NCBI GenBank assembly: GCA_047972995.1
Contig: JBKEBD010000031.1
Span: 1-7,847 of the forward strand
Length of the DNA: 7,847 bases
Source: JBKEDC01 sp047972995
GTDB taxonomy: Bacteria > Bacteroidota > Bacteroidia > Bacteroidales > Prolixibacteraceae
Reading direction: 5' to 3'
Position numbers and translations under genes: made by a program. Position 1 is the stretch's first letter; each line of letters starts with the position of its first letter. Shown here piece by piece: positions 1-6,811 of this stretch. Under the pieces are notes generated by a model. The model did not search any database. It had not been told where the DNA came from and was given only the letters and a program-made list of their open reading frames with translations.

Positions 1-97
1 AGAAGATATATTATCTTTAATTTTCCCAATATGTTTATGATATTAAGTGTTGGCATTTTTAGGCCTTTGGTCTAAGAAACAAAAGCCAAGAAAAGCA
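1..97 (+). other. 23S-5S rRNA internal transcribed spacer (partial)
   Basis: AT-rich sequence directly ahead of 5S rRNA, on the same strand, so it is best read as the spacer that follows 23S rRNA. I cannot recognise a 23S 3' end in it, so 23S probably ends outside the window or at its very edge. It holds a small hairpin (AAGATA 3-8 with TATCTT 12-17) and a larger two-tier hairpin. In the latter TTGGC (50-54) pairs with GCCAA (85-89), enclosing a near-continuous stem 56-65 with 69-78 around a three-base loop. Such stems in rRNA spacers are often processing sites; that role is inferred here. Confidence 0.6.
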
Positions 98-207
<110 letters not shown>

Positions 208-214
208 TTATTAC

Positions 215-252
215 AGCCCTTGTTGACAGCAATGTTAGCAAGGGCTTTTTTT
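215..252 (+). terminator. Intrinsic terminator of the rRNA operon
   Basis: A 13-base-pair stem (215-227 with 234-246, with two G-U pairs) closes a six-base loop (228-233) and runs straight into seven T residues (246-252). The base of the stem is AGCCCTTG with CAAGGGCT. It lies 8 bases after 5S rRNA, the expected place for the operon's rho-independent terminator. Confidence 0.93.
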
Positions 253-340
253 GTTTTGGCAGAATCCATAATGCATAGTTGAGAAGTGCTGAGTGTATAG
301 TATGATGTCTCAGATATAGAAGGATATTACATAGTAAAGC

Positions 341-413
341 AGTGCGAAGTGCAAAGCTAGAAGTACATATACCATTGTACACCGCACTATTTTGCACTCT
401 CCAACTTCGCACT
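341..413. repeat. Nested inverted repeat in the rRNA-nrdD intergenic region
   Basis: Three inverted repeats sit inside each other: AGTGCGAAGT (341-350) with ACTTCGCACT (404-413), AGTGCAAA (348-355) with TTTGCACT (391-398), and GTACA (363-367) with TGTAC (376-380). The outer two share AGT 348-350, so those bases can pair either way. AGTGC or GCACT occurs repeatedly here (286-290 AGTGC only, then 341, 348, 384, 394, 409), giving it a simple-repeat look. No run of T follows, so it is not an obvious terminator, and there is no coding signal. It could be a transcribed RNA structure, a decayed miniature element or a repetitive intergenic sequence. The wider gene-free stretch 253-455 shows nothing else convincing. 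Confidence 0.6.
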
Positions 414-433
414 TTAAAAGTTGTGATACATGG

Positions 434-463
434 CTCTGTTTTTCGATAAATAATCTATCTTTG
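434..463 (+). promoter_or_regulatory. Bacteroidota-type promoter for the riboswitch-nrdDG transcript
   Basis: TATCTTTG at 456-463 matches the Bacteroidota -7 consensus TAnnTTTG at every fixed position. About 20 bases upstream, the -33 region (CTCTG, 434-438) only weakly resembles TTTG. Transcription would begin around 468-471, which is inside the first strand of riboswitch stem P1, so the transcript would start almost directly with the aptamer. The exact start site is inferred. Confidence 0.6.
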
Positions 464-648
464 TGAGCACATACGGTTTCGACGCGTTTGCTCGTTGTTC
501 GAATCAAAAGGGAATCAGGTGTAAGTCCTGAACTATCCCCGTAGCTGTAAGTTTCAAGAAGCGTTAGGTTCTCACGCCACTGTCGCATTGTTTTATGATG
601 GGAAGGCACCTAACTGGAAACAAGTCAGAATACCTGCCGTGTGCACAC
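463..648 (+). ncRNA. Cobalamin (vitamin B12) riboswitch
   Basis: All conserved blocks of the cobalamin aptamer are present in order: GGAATCAGGTGTAAGTCCTG (511-530), ATCCCCGTAGCTGTAAG (535-551), GCCACTG (576-582), GGGAAGGC (about 600-607) and the B12 box AGTCAGAATACCTGCC (623-638, one base off the usual AGTCAGGATACCTGCC). The ends pair as P1: 467-472 with 639-644 and 475-476 with 637-638, with a further GTG/CAC at 463-465 and 646-648. It precedes nrdD on the same strand. Riboswitches of this class normally reduce expression when adenosyl- or methylcobalamin is bound. Here they would repress a B12-independent ribonucleotide reductase. Confidence 0.95.
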
Positions 649-774
649 TAATATAGTTCGAGCTTTCGGGAGAAAAAGCATCAGAATAGGCAAATTTTTT
701 TGTTTTGCTTTCTTGTGTTTTGGTGGGCTTTTCTTCTGTATTCTCGTATAGAAAAAGAAAAACATACAGAGACA
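649..774 (+). promoter_or_regulatory. Leader between B12 aptamer and nrdD; presumed expression platform
   Basis: This 126-base leader links the aptamer to the nrdD start. It contains AAAGC (675-679), which can pair either with GCTTT at 662-666 or, as AAAGCA, with TGCTTT at 706-711; these two short hairpins exclude each other. A run of seven T (695-701) lies in a generally U-rich segment, but no stable GC-rich stem touches it, so a classical terminator is not evident. Just before the start codon the leader is A-rich with no clear Shine-Dalgarno, as is common in Bacteroidota. Whether control is on transcription or translation cannot be decided from the sequence. Confidence 0.35.
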
Positions 775-2982
775 ATGATTCAAACGGTTGTAAAAAGAGA
801 TGGTAGAGTAGTTGGTTTCAACGAAGAGAAAATCATGGCTGCTATTCGCAAAGCGATGTTGCACACAGAGCAAGGTGAAGATTCTGTATTGATAAGAAAA
901 ATCACCGATCGTATTGCTTGTCATAAAGAAACGCAAGCTACAGTGGAGCATTTGCAAGACATGGTAGAGTTTGAACTAATGAAGAGTTCACGTAAGGAAG
1001 TAGCAAAGAAATACATTTCTTATCGAGATAAGCGAAATATTGCTCGTAAGGCCAAAACTCGAGAGATGTTTTTGGAAATTATCGATGCCAAATCAACCGA
1101 TATCACGCGCGAAAATGCCAACATGAATGCCGACACTCCAGCCGGTATGATGATGAAATTTGCTAGCGAGACTACTAAGCCCTTTGTTGATGACTATTTG
1201 CTCACCCCCGAGGTGAAAGAAGCTTTGCGTGGAAACTATTTGCACGTACATGATAAAGATTATTATCCAACGAAGAGTTTAACGTGCGTACAGCATCCTC
1301 TAGATAAAATATATACCAATGGCTTCTGTGCAGGGCATGGAGAATCTCGCCCAGCTAAACGCATTGAAACGGCAAGTATGTTAGCTTGCATTTCACTAGA
1401 AACAGCTCAAAATGAAATGCATGGCGGGCAAGCTATTCCAGCATTCGATTTTTATCTAGCACCTTTCGTACGAAAGAGCTATGTGGAGGAACTAAGAGTG
1501 CTTGAAGAAGTTAATGCTGCCGACTATACTCATCTTTACGAAGGAGAGATAACCGATTATTTACGTCATGACTTAGCAGGATTACAAGGTGATGAGCGGG
1601 TAAAACAACACGCAATCAATCGTACTGTAGGTCGTGTGCACCAATCGATGGAAGCTTTTATTCATAATATGAATACTATTCATTCTCGAGGAGGTAATCA
1701 AGTGGTGTTCAGTTCTATTAATTATGGGACAGACACTTCAGCAGAAGGAAGGTGTGTAATCAGAGAGCTGTTGAACAGTACATATGAGGGAGTAGGCGAT
1801 GGAGGAACGGCTATTTTCCCTATTCAAATTTGGAAAAAGAAGCGAGGCGTAAGTTATTTAGCAGAAGATCGAAACTATGATTTATATCAGTTGGCTTGTA
1901 AAGTAAGTGCGCGCAGATTTTTTCCTAATTTCTTGAACCTTGATGCCTCTTTCAATCAACATGAAGATTGGAAGGCTGACGATCCTCGCCGATTTGAACA
2001 TGAGGTGGCAACTATGGGGTGTCGCACCAGAGTGTTTGAAAATCGTTTTGGCAAGAAAACATCAATCGGACGAGGAAACCTTTCTTTCTCAACGGTGAAT
2101 TTGGTGCGTACAGCTCTAGAATGTCGCCATATAGAGAATAAAGAAGAGCGCATAGAGGCCTTTTATTTCAAATTGGATGAATTATTGCAGTTGGCAGCCA
2201 TACAGCTCGATCGTCGCTTTAAGTTTCAGCGCAGTGCAGCACCTAAGCAGTTTCCATTGCTTATGTCGGTGTTGTGGAATGGTAGCGAGAATTTGCAAGG
2301 ACAAAATAATATAGAATCGGTAATCAATCAAGGTACTTTGGGCATCGGATTTATCGGTTTGGCAGAAGCCTTGAAAGCTTTAATTGGAAAGCATCATGGT
2401 GAAAGCGAGGAAGCGCAAGAGCTTGGATTGGAAATTATCACCTACATGAGAGATAAGAGCAATGAGTTTTCAGAAAGCTATCAGCACAATTACAGTGTGC
2501 TAGCCACACCAGCTGAAGGCTTGGCAGGGAAATTCACAGCTCGCGACCGTAAAGAGTTTGGATTTATCGAGGGTATTACCGATCGTGAATACTACACCAA
2601 CTCTAACCACGTACCTGTTTATTACAAATGTTCGGCTCATCATAAAGCCAAGATCGAGGCTCCTTATCATGCGCTCACAGGTGGTGGACATATTTTCTAT
2701 GTAGAAGTTGATGGCGATGCAACTCACAATCCAGAAGCTATCATGAGCGTGGTAGACATGATGGATAAATATAACATCGGCTATGCATCGGTGAATCACA
2801 ATAGGAATCGTTGCTTGGCTTGTGGTCATGAGAACTCGATTGAAAAATTAGAATCTTGTCCAAAGTGTGGAAGCACAAGCCTTGATAAGTTACAACGCAT
2901 TACAGGATATTTGGTAGGTACTACCGATCGATGGAATGGTGCTAAGTTGGCAGAGTTGAACGATCGGGTGGTGCATGACTAA
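775..2982 (+). CDS. nrdD: Anaerobic (class III) ribonucleoside-triphosphate reductase NrdD
   Basis: Reduces ribonucleoside triphosphates to deoxyribonucleotides under anaerobic conditions in the cytoplasm, using a glycyl radical. From ATG 775 it is 735 residues, normal for the family. The N-terminus (about 1-95, beginning IQTVVKRDGRVVGF) is an ATP-cone allosteric domain. The finger-loop motif MGCRTRVFEN carries the likely catalytic Cys416. Near the C-terminus two CxxC pairs (Cys680/683 and 695/698) form the zinc site, and RITGYLVG holds the radical Gly711. The frame stays open upstream to a TTG at 700, but ATG 775 is chosen because the ATP-cone begins there and the extra 25 residues are low-complexity and hydrophobic, encoded by the U-rich leader. 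It overlaps nrdG by 8 bases and lies behind a B12 riboswitch, so cobalamin should lower its expression. Confidence 0.97.
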   Translation: MIQTVVKRDGRVVGFNEEKIMAAIRKAMLHTEQGEDSVLIRKITDRIACHKETQATVEHLQDMVEFELMKSSRKEVAKKYISYRDKRNIARKAKTREMFLEIIDAKSTDITRENANMNADTPAGMMMKFASETTKPFVDDYLLTPEVKEALRGNYLHVHDKDYYPTKSLTCVQHPLDKIYTNGFCAGHGESRPAKRIETASMLACISLETAQNEMHGGQAIPAFDFYLAPFVRKSYVEELRVLEEVNAADYTHLYEGEITDYLRHDLAGLQGDERVKQHAINRTVGRVHQSMEAFIHNMNTIHSRGGNQVVFSSINYGTDTSAEGRCVIRELLNSTYEGVGDGGTAIFPIQIWKKKRGVSYLAEDRNYDLYQLACKVSARRFFPNFLNLDASFNQHEDWKADDPRRFEHEVATMGCRTRVFENRFGKKTSIGRGNLSFSTVNLVRTALECRHIENKEERIEAFYFKLDELLQLAAIQLDRRFKFQRSAAPKQFPLLMSVLWNGSENLQGQNNIESVINQGTLGIGFIGLAEALKALIGKHHGESEEAQELGLEIITYMRDKSNEFSESYQHNYSVLATPAEGLAGKFTARDRKEFGFIEGITDREYYTNSNHVPVYYKCSAHHKAKIEAPYHALTGGGHIFYVEVDGDATHNPEAIMSVVDMMDKYNIGYASVNHNRNRCLACGHENSIEKLESCPKCGSTSLDKLQRITGYLVGTTDRWNGAKLAELNDRVVHD

Positions 2983-3481
2983 GCTATCGATTCTTCAGAT
3001 TCTTCACGATACTACTGTCGATGGTCCCGGATTTCGAACTTCGATTTATGCTTCAGGTTGTGCACATCGTTGTGCATCTTGCCACAATCCGCAATCGTGG
3101 GATGAATCTCATGGTGAACTTTGTACGATAGACGAAATTCTAACTGCGATCAAGGAGGCTGAATTTGCGCAGGTTACTTTTTCTGGTGGCGATCCGTTGT
3201 ATCAGGTGGAGGGCTTTACGGCATTGGCTCGGCGGATAAAGGAGGAAACCGATAAGAATGTTTGGTGCTACACAGGCTATGCATTCGAGCAAGTGCTGCA
3301 ATCGGAGCGACTAGCCCAAATTCTACCCTTCATCGATGTGCTTGTTGATGGGCGTTATGAGGCCGAACACCATAGTATTGATTTGCCATTTCGAGGAAGT
3401 TCGAATCAGCGTATCATTGATGTAGTGCAATCTTTGAACCGAGAAGAGCCAGTATGGGTGGCGGAATATCAGTTTCGATGA
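2975..3481 (+). CDS. nrdG: Anaerobic ribonucleoside-triphosphate reductase-activating protein NrdG (radical SAM)
   Basis: Activase that cleaves S-adenosylmethionine with a [4Fe-4S] cluster and abstracts hydrogen from the C-terminal glycine of NrdD to make the glycyl radical. At 168 residues it has the usual length. The cluster motif CAHRCASC gives CxxxCxxC (Cys29, Cys33, Cys36), preceded by DGPGFRTSIYASG and followed by NPQSWD as in NrdG proteins. FSGGDPL is the SAM-binding glycine-rich segment. Its ATG lies inside the last codons of nrdD (8-base overlap), which indicates one transcript and probable translational coupling, so it shares the B12 riboswitch control. Nothing is missing or unusual in the protein. 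Confidence 0.96.
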   Translation: MTKLSILQILHDTTVDGPGFRTSIYASGCAHRCASCHNPQSWDESHGELCTIDEILTAIKEAEFAQVTFSGGDPLYQVEGFTALARRIKEETDKNVWCYTGYAFEQVLQSERLAQILPFIDVLVDGRYEAEHHSIDLPFRGSSNQRIIDVVQSLNREEPVWVAEYQFR

Positions 3482-3538
3482 GCTACATTTGAAACTTGAT
3501 AAAAATTAAAAATCACAAAAAAAGAATAGCTAATAAAC

Positions 3539-3566
3539 TTTGGCGCATGAAATGCAGATATATTTA
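3539..3566 (+). promoter_or_regulatory. Candidate promoter for the acyl-CoA carboxylase operon
   Basis: TTTG (3539-3542) and TATATTTA (3559-3566) resemble the Bacteroidota -33 and -7 boxes; the second matches TAnnTTTG at five of its six fixed positions. The 16-base spacing is somewhat short. It would give a leader of about 160 bases before the carboxyltransferase gene. No terminator is visible after nrdG, so read-through from the nrdDG promoter is also possible. Confidence 0.3.
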
Positions 3567-3715
3567 GCCAAACAGGAAACTTGGCAAGAGAATTTCTTGT
3601 TGGAATGGTCATGTGCTATTATGCTACTTCTAGTGCAGCGTGTGCCTGTAATTTAAAAGAGAACGATATTATCGTTGATATTGAGAAATTAGGTGAGTCT
3701 ATCGGTCATGCCTAA
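3551..3715 (+). other. Unassigned short reading frame, possible gene remnant
   Basis: One + strand frame is open from 3551 to a TAA at 3713-3715 (54 codons before the stop), with internal ATGs from 3605 (36 codons). The translation looks protein-like: NLAREFLVGMVMCYYATSSA near the start, then NLKENDIIVDIEKLGESIGH. I do not recognise the family. There is no good ribosome-binding or start signal at the head of the frame, and it follows a TGA directly, so it may be the C-terminal stub of a lost gene, a small gene starting at 3605, or chance. It ends 17 bases before the carboxyltransferase start codon. Confidence 0.2.
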
Positions 3716-3732
3716 GACTTAATTGTAATATT

Positions 3733-5286
3733 ATGAAACAGATGAAAACATCTTATGAACAATTTTTAGATCGTCAGAAGTTGCTAAAGAAGCAATATGA
3801 CGACAAATATTATGAGAAACAGCATGCGCGCGGCAAACTAACTGCACGCGAACGTATATCGCTTTTATTTGATGAAGGCACATTTGAGGAAACTGATGCT
3901 TACACACCTCCTGCAAGTTCTACTTTCGGAAAGAAAACGCAGAAAGTATATGGCGATGGGGTTATTACTGGATTTGGAGAAGTAAACGGACGATTAGTTT
4001 ATGCTTTTTCTCAAGATTTTAATGTGCTTGGTGGCTCTTTGGGTTCTATGCACGCTGCTAAGATTGCTCGGGTTCAAGATATGGCGCTAAAAACAGGTGC
4101 TCCTATTGTGGGCTTGATTGATTCGGGTGGTGCCCGAATTCAGGAGGGGATTAGTAGCTTAAATGGATATGCTGATATTTTCAAACGCAATGTGCTTTCA
4201 TCGGGAGTTATTCCTCAGATATCAGTCATTATGGGTCCGGCAGCAGGTGGAGCGGTTTATTCGCCAGCCTTAACCGATTTTATTTTTATGACAGCAGACA
4301 CGAGCTATATGTTTGTAACTGGTCCGAATGTGGTGAAGGAGGTGCTTAACGAAACCGTGAGTACTGAAGATTTGGGGGGAGCATCGGTGCATGGTTCCAA
4401 GTCGGGTATTGCCGATTTTGTGTATTCCGATGATGAAAATACCATCTTGGGAGTGAAAAAATTGCTTTCATTTTTGCCATCAAACAATATGGAGAATGCA
4501 CCACGAGCAATTTCTTCAGAAGAATGGCATCAGCAAGCCGAACGATTGAGAACCATTGTGCCAGAAGACCCTGATAAACCCTACGATGTGAAAGAAATCG
4601 TGCGTTTGTTGGTTGATGGAGGAAACTTCATGGAGGTTTCAGAAAACTATGCGATGAATATTTTCACTGCCTTTGCTCATATTGATGGTAGAGTGGTGGG
4701 TATTGTGGCAAACCAACCTAAGGTGATGGCGGGAACACTAGATATTGATTCTTCAATTAAGGGTGCTCGATTTATCAATATTTGTAATGCGTTTAATATT
4801 CCAATTCTGACTTTGGAAGATGTGCCGGGTTTCTTGCCGGGAACCGACCAAGAGCATGATGGTATCATTCGTCATGGAGCGAAATTACTTTATGCTTACA
4901 CCAATGCTACGGTGCCAAAGATTACCATTATTTTGCGAAAGGCTTACGGTGGTGCTTACATTGTGATGAACAGTAAGGGAATTGGTGGCGACTTTAGTTT
5001 TGCATGGCCAACAGCAGAGGTAGCCGTAATGGGACCTGATGGAGCTATTGCTATTTTGTATCGCAAGGAATTAGCTGAGGCCGACGATCCTGCGGTGTTG
5101 AAAAAAGAATTGACACAGAAATATCGCGATGAGGTAACGAATCCATATATCGCTGATGAGAAAGGCTATATTGATGAGGTGATTGACCCAGCACAAACAC
5201 GTCATAAAATTATAAACTGCCTAAAAGCTTTGGAGAGAAAATCAGAAGGACGTCCGCGACGTAAACATGGAAATGTACCCTTGTAA
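3733..5286 (+). CDS. pccB: Acyl-CoA carboxylase carboxyltransferase (beta) subunit, probable propionyl-CoA carboxylase
   Basis: Transfers the carboxyl group from carboxybiotin to an acyl-CoA, making methylmalonyl-CoA from propionyl-CoA or malonyl-CoA from acetyl-CoA. At 517 residues it matches PccB/MmdA-type subunits, with two crotonase-like halves. The N half has LIDSGGARIQEG and GPAAGGAVY, whose Gly172-Gly173 match the first oxyanion hole. The C half has VPGFLPG and KAYGGAYIVMNSK, whose Gly407-Ala408 match the second. The next key position, Ile410, is Asp in Streptomyces PccB and Ile in its acetyl-CoA-accepting AccB, so substrate range is uncertain. The downstream biotin carboxylase argues for an ATP-driven carboxylase rather than the sodium-pumping methylmalonyl-CoA decarboxylase, whose membrane subunit is not seen. 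A second ATG at 3742 is a possible start. No Shine-Dalgarno is visible. Confidence 0.92.
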   Translation: MKQMKTSYEQFLDRQKLLKKQYDDKYYEKQHARGKLTARERISLLFDEGTFEETDAYTPPASSTFGKKTQKVYGDGVITGFGEVNGRLVYAFSQDFNVLGGSLGSMHAAKIARVQDMALKTGAPIVGLIDSGGARIQEGISSLNGYADIFKRNVLSSGVIPQISVIMGPAAGGAVYSPALTDFIFMTADTSYMFVTGPNVVKEVLNETVSTEDLGGASVHGSKSGIADFVYSDDENTILGVKKLLSFLPSNNMENAPRAISSEEWHQQAERLRTIVPEDPDKPYDVKEIVRLLVDGGNFMEVSENYAMNIFTAFAHIDGRVVGIVANQPKVMAGTLDIDSSIKGARFINICNAFNIPILTLEDVPGFLPGTDQEHDGIIRHGAKLLYAYTNATVPKITIILRKAYGGAYIVMNSKGIGGDFSFAWPTAEVAVMGPDGAIAILYRKELAEADDPAVLKKELTQKYRDEVTNPYIADEKGYIDEVIDPAQTRHKIINCLKALERKSEGRPRRKHGNVPL

Positions 5287-5302
5287 TTAAATTGAAAAGT
5301 AG

Positions 5303-6802
5303 ATGACTACAAAGAAAATAAAATCAATATTGATAGCCAATCGTGGTGAAATAGCCATTAGAATTGCGCGCACAGCTAGGCTAATGGGAATTCAAGCGGT
5401 GGGCATTCGCACGAAGAAAGAACCCAACGCACATTATCTTACGTACATGGATAAGGTGCTTGATTTCCCAGAAAGAGATGACGAAAAGGTGCCCGAGTTT
5501 TTAGATATTAACAACTTGGTTTATTTGGCAAAACGAAATAAGGTAACGGCTATTCACCCAGGCTATGGTTATCTGTCGGAGAATGCACAATTTGCTATTA
5601 AGTGCACGGAAGAGGGAGTAGTGTTTATTGGACCATCGCCTCGTGTTATTCAAAATATGGGCGATAAAGTAATAGCCAAACGTATTGCAGCAAAAGGCAA
5701 TGTACCGATGTTGGGTGGTAGCGATGGTAGTGTTGATACTTTTGATGAGGCGCATGAGGTGGCGAAGAAATTGGGCTATCCGATCATCATTAAGGCAAGC
5801 GCTGGCGGTGGTGGACGAGGAATGCGCATTGTGCGAGAATCTTCGGAGTTAAAGCAAATGTATTATGCAGCATCGAATGAGGCTTTGTCGGCATTCAACA
5901 ACCCATCAGTGTTTATGGAGAAATATTTAGAAAATCCCCGACATATTGAGGTTCAGATTGTGGCCGACAGCTTTGGCAATGTGCTGCATTTAGGCGAGCG
6001 CGACTGTTCGGTGCAACGCAAACACCAGAAATTGCTTGAGGAAGCACCTTCGCCAGCACTCGATGAAAATTTGCGCGAGAAGGTAACTACCGCAGCAGTT
6101 TCTTTGGCAAAGGAAGCGGGCTATGTAAGCTTGGGTACTGTAGAGTTTTTGCTCGATAAACAACAGAATTTCTATTTCATGGAGATGAACACGCGAGTGC
6201 AAGTAGAGCATCCGGTAACAGAAATGATTACTGGACTTGATTTGATTGAGTTGCAAATTCGCATAGCCAATGGAGAGAAACTAGCCATGTCGCAAGCCGA
6301 TGTTAAACTAAATGGCTGGGCAATAGAATGTCGCATTAATGCCGAAGATGTGCAATCGAGCTTTTCACCTTACTTGGGCTCGGTGTCGGCTTTGCGATTC
6401 CCAGAAGGAGAAGGTGTGCGAATTGACAGTGGCGTGGTGGTAGGTTCAGAGGTAACTCCACATTTTGACTCGATGTTGGCAAAACTTATTGTTCATGCCG
6501 AAACTAGAGAAGCTGCCATTCAGAAAACTCGCGAGGCACTAGCTAATTTCTATGTGGGCGGTATTAAAACAACTATTCCATTTGATAAAGCGGTGTTGAA
6601 TAACGCTGTTTTCCAAAAAGGAGATTTCGATACTTCATTTATTGAGAAAGATATGCCATCGATGGTGCATCAGGAAGAAGGAGAAGAGTTGATGGCTGCG
6701 GTTTTCGCTACGAATCATTTTTTGAATCAGCAGCGTGTGGAGGTGGAACAAGGCAGTAATAATGATGCTTGGGTTCTTCGAAACCGAATTAAAAACTTAT
6801 AA
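5303..6802 (+). CDS. accC: Biotin carboxylase subunit of acyl-CoA carboxylase
   Basis: ATP-grasp enzyme that carboxylates biotin on the carrier protein using bicarbonate. It has 499 residues, about 50 more than E. coli AccC but without a fused biotinyl domain. The N-terminal domain opens with ILIANRGEIAIRIARTAR and includes IHPGYGYLSEN. The ATP-grasp domain has KASAGGGGRGM (Lys164 for ATP), GERDCSVQRKHQK, EEAPSPAL and FMEMNTRVQVEHPVTE with catalytic Glu294, Asn296 and Arg298. The C-terminal biotin carboxylase domain includes ECRINAEDV. The last roughly 40 residues are an acidic, less conserved tail. It starts 16 bases after the carboxyltransferase gene and ends 9 bases before the biotin carrier gene, so the three are one operon and almost certainly one complex. 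All key catalytic residues that I can check are present. Confidence 0.95.
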   Translation: MTTKKIKSILIANRGEIAIRIARTARLMGIQAVGIRTKKEPNAHYLTYMDKVLDFPERDDEKVPEFLDINNLVYLAKRNKVTAIHPGYGYLSENAQFAIKCTEEGVVFIGPSPRVIQNMGDKVIAKRIAAKGNVPMLGGSDGSVDTFDEAHEVAKKLGYPIIIKASAGGGGRGMRIVRESSELKQMYYAASNEALSAFNNPSVFMEKYLENPRHIEVQIVADSFGNVLHLGERDCSVQRKHQKLLEEAPSPALDENLREKVTTAAVSLAKEAGYVSLGTVEFLLDKQQNFYFMEMNTRVQVEHPVTEMITGLDLIELQIRIANGEKLAMSQADVKLNGWAIECRINAEDVQSSFSPYLGSVSALRFPEGEGVRIDSGVVVGSEVTPHFDSMLAKLIVHAETREAAIQKTREALANFYVGGIKTTIPFDKAVLNNAVFQKGDFDTSFIEKDMPSMVHQEEGEELMAAVFATNHFLNQQRVEVEQGSNNDAWVLRNRIKNL

Positions 6803-6811
6803 GAACACAAA

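Noticed and set aside
662..701. Riboswitch-controlled intrinsic terminator before nrdD
   Set aside because: The T-run at 695-701 is 15 bases from the only nearby hairpin, which has just five pairs, so a standard terminator is not supported.
700..774. N-terminal extension of NrdD from a TTG at 700, hydrophobic (MFCFLVFWWAFLLY), possibly a signal or membrane segment
   Set aside because: NrdD is cytoplasmic and its ATP-cone begins right at ATG 775. The extension is just the U-rich riboswitch leader read in frame.
3733..5286. Alpha subunit of sodium-pumping methylmalonyl-CoA decarboxylase (MmdA)
   Set aside because: MmdA is closely related in sequence, but here a biotin carboxylase follows and no MmdB-type membrane subunit is present, favouring an ATP-dependent carboxylase.
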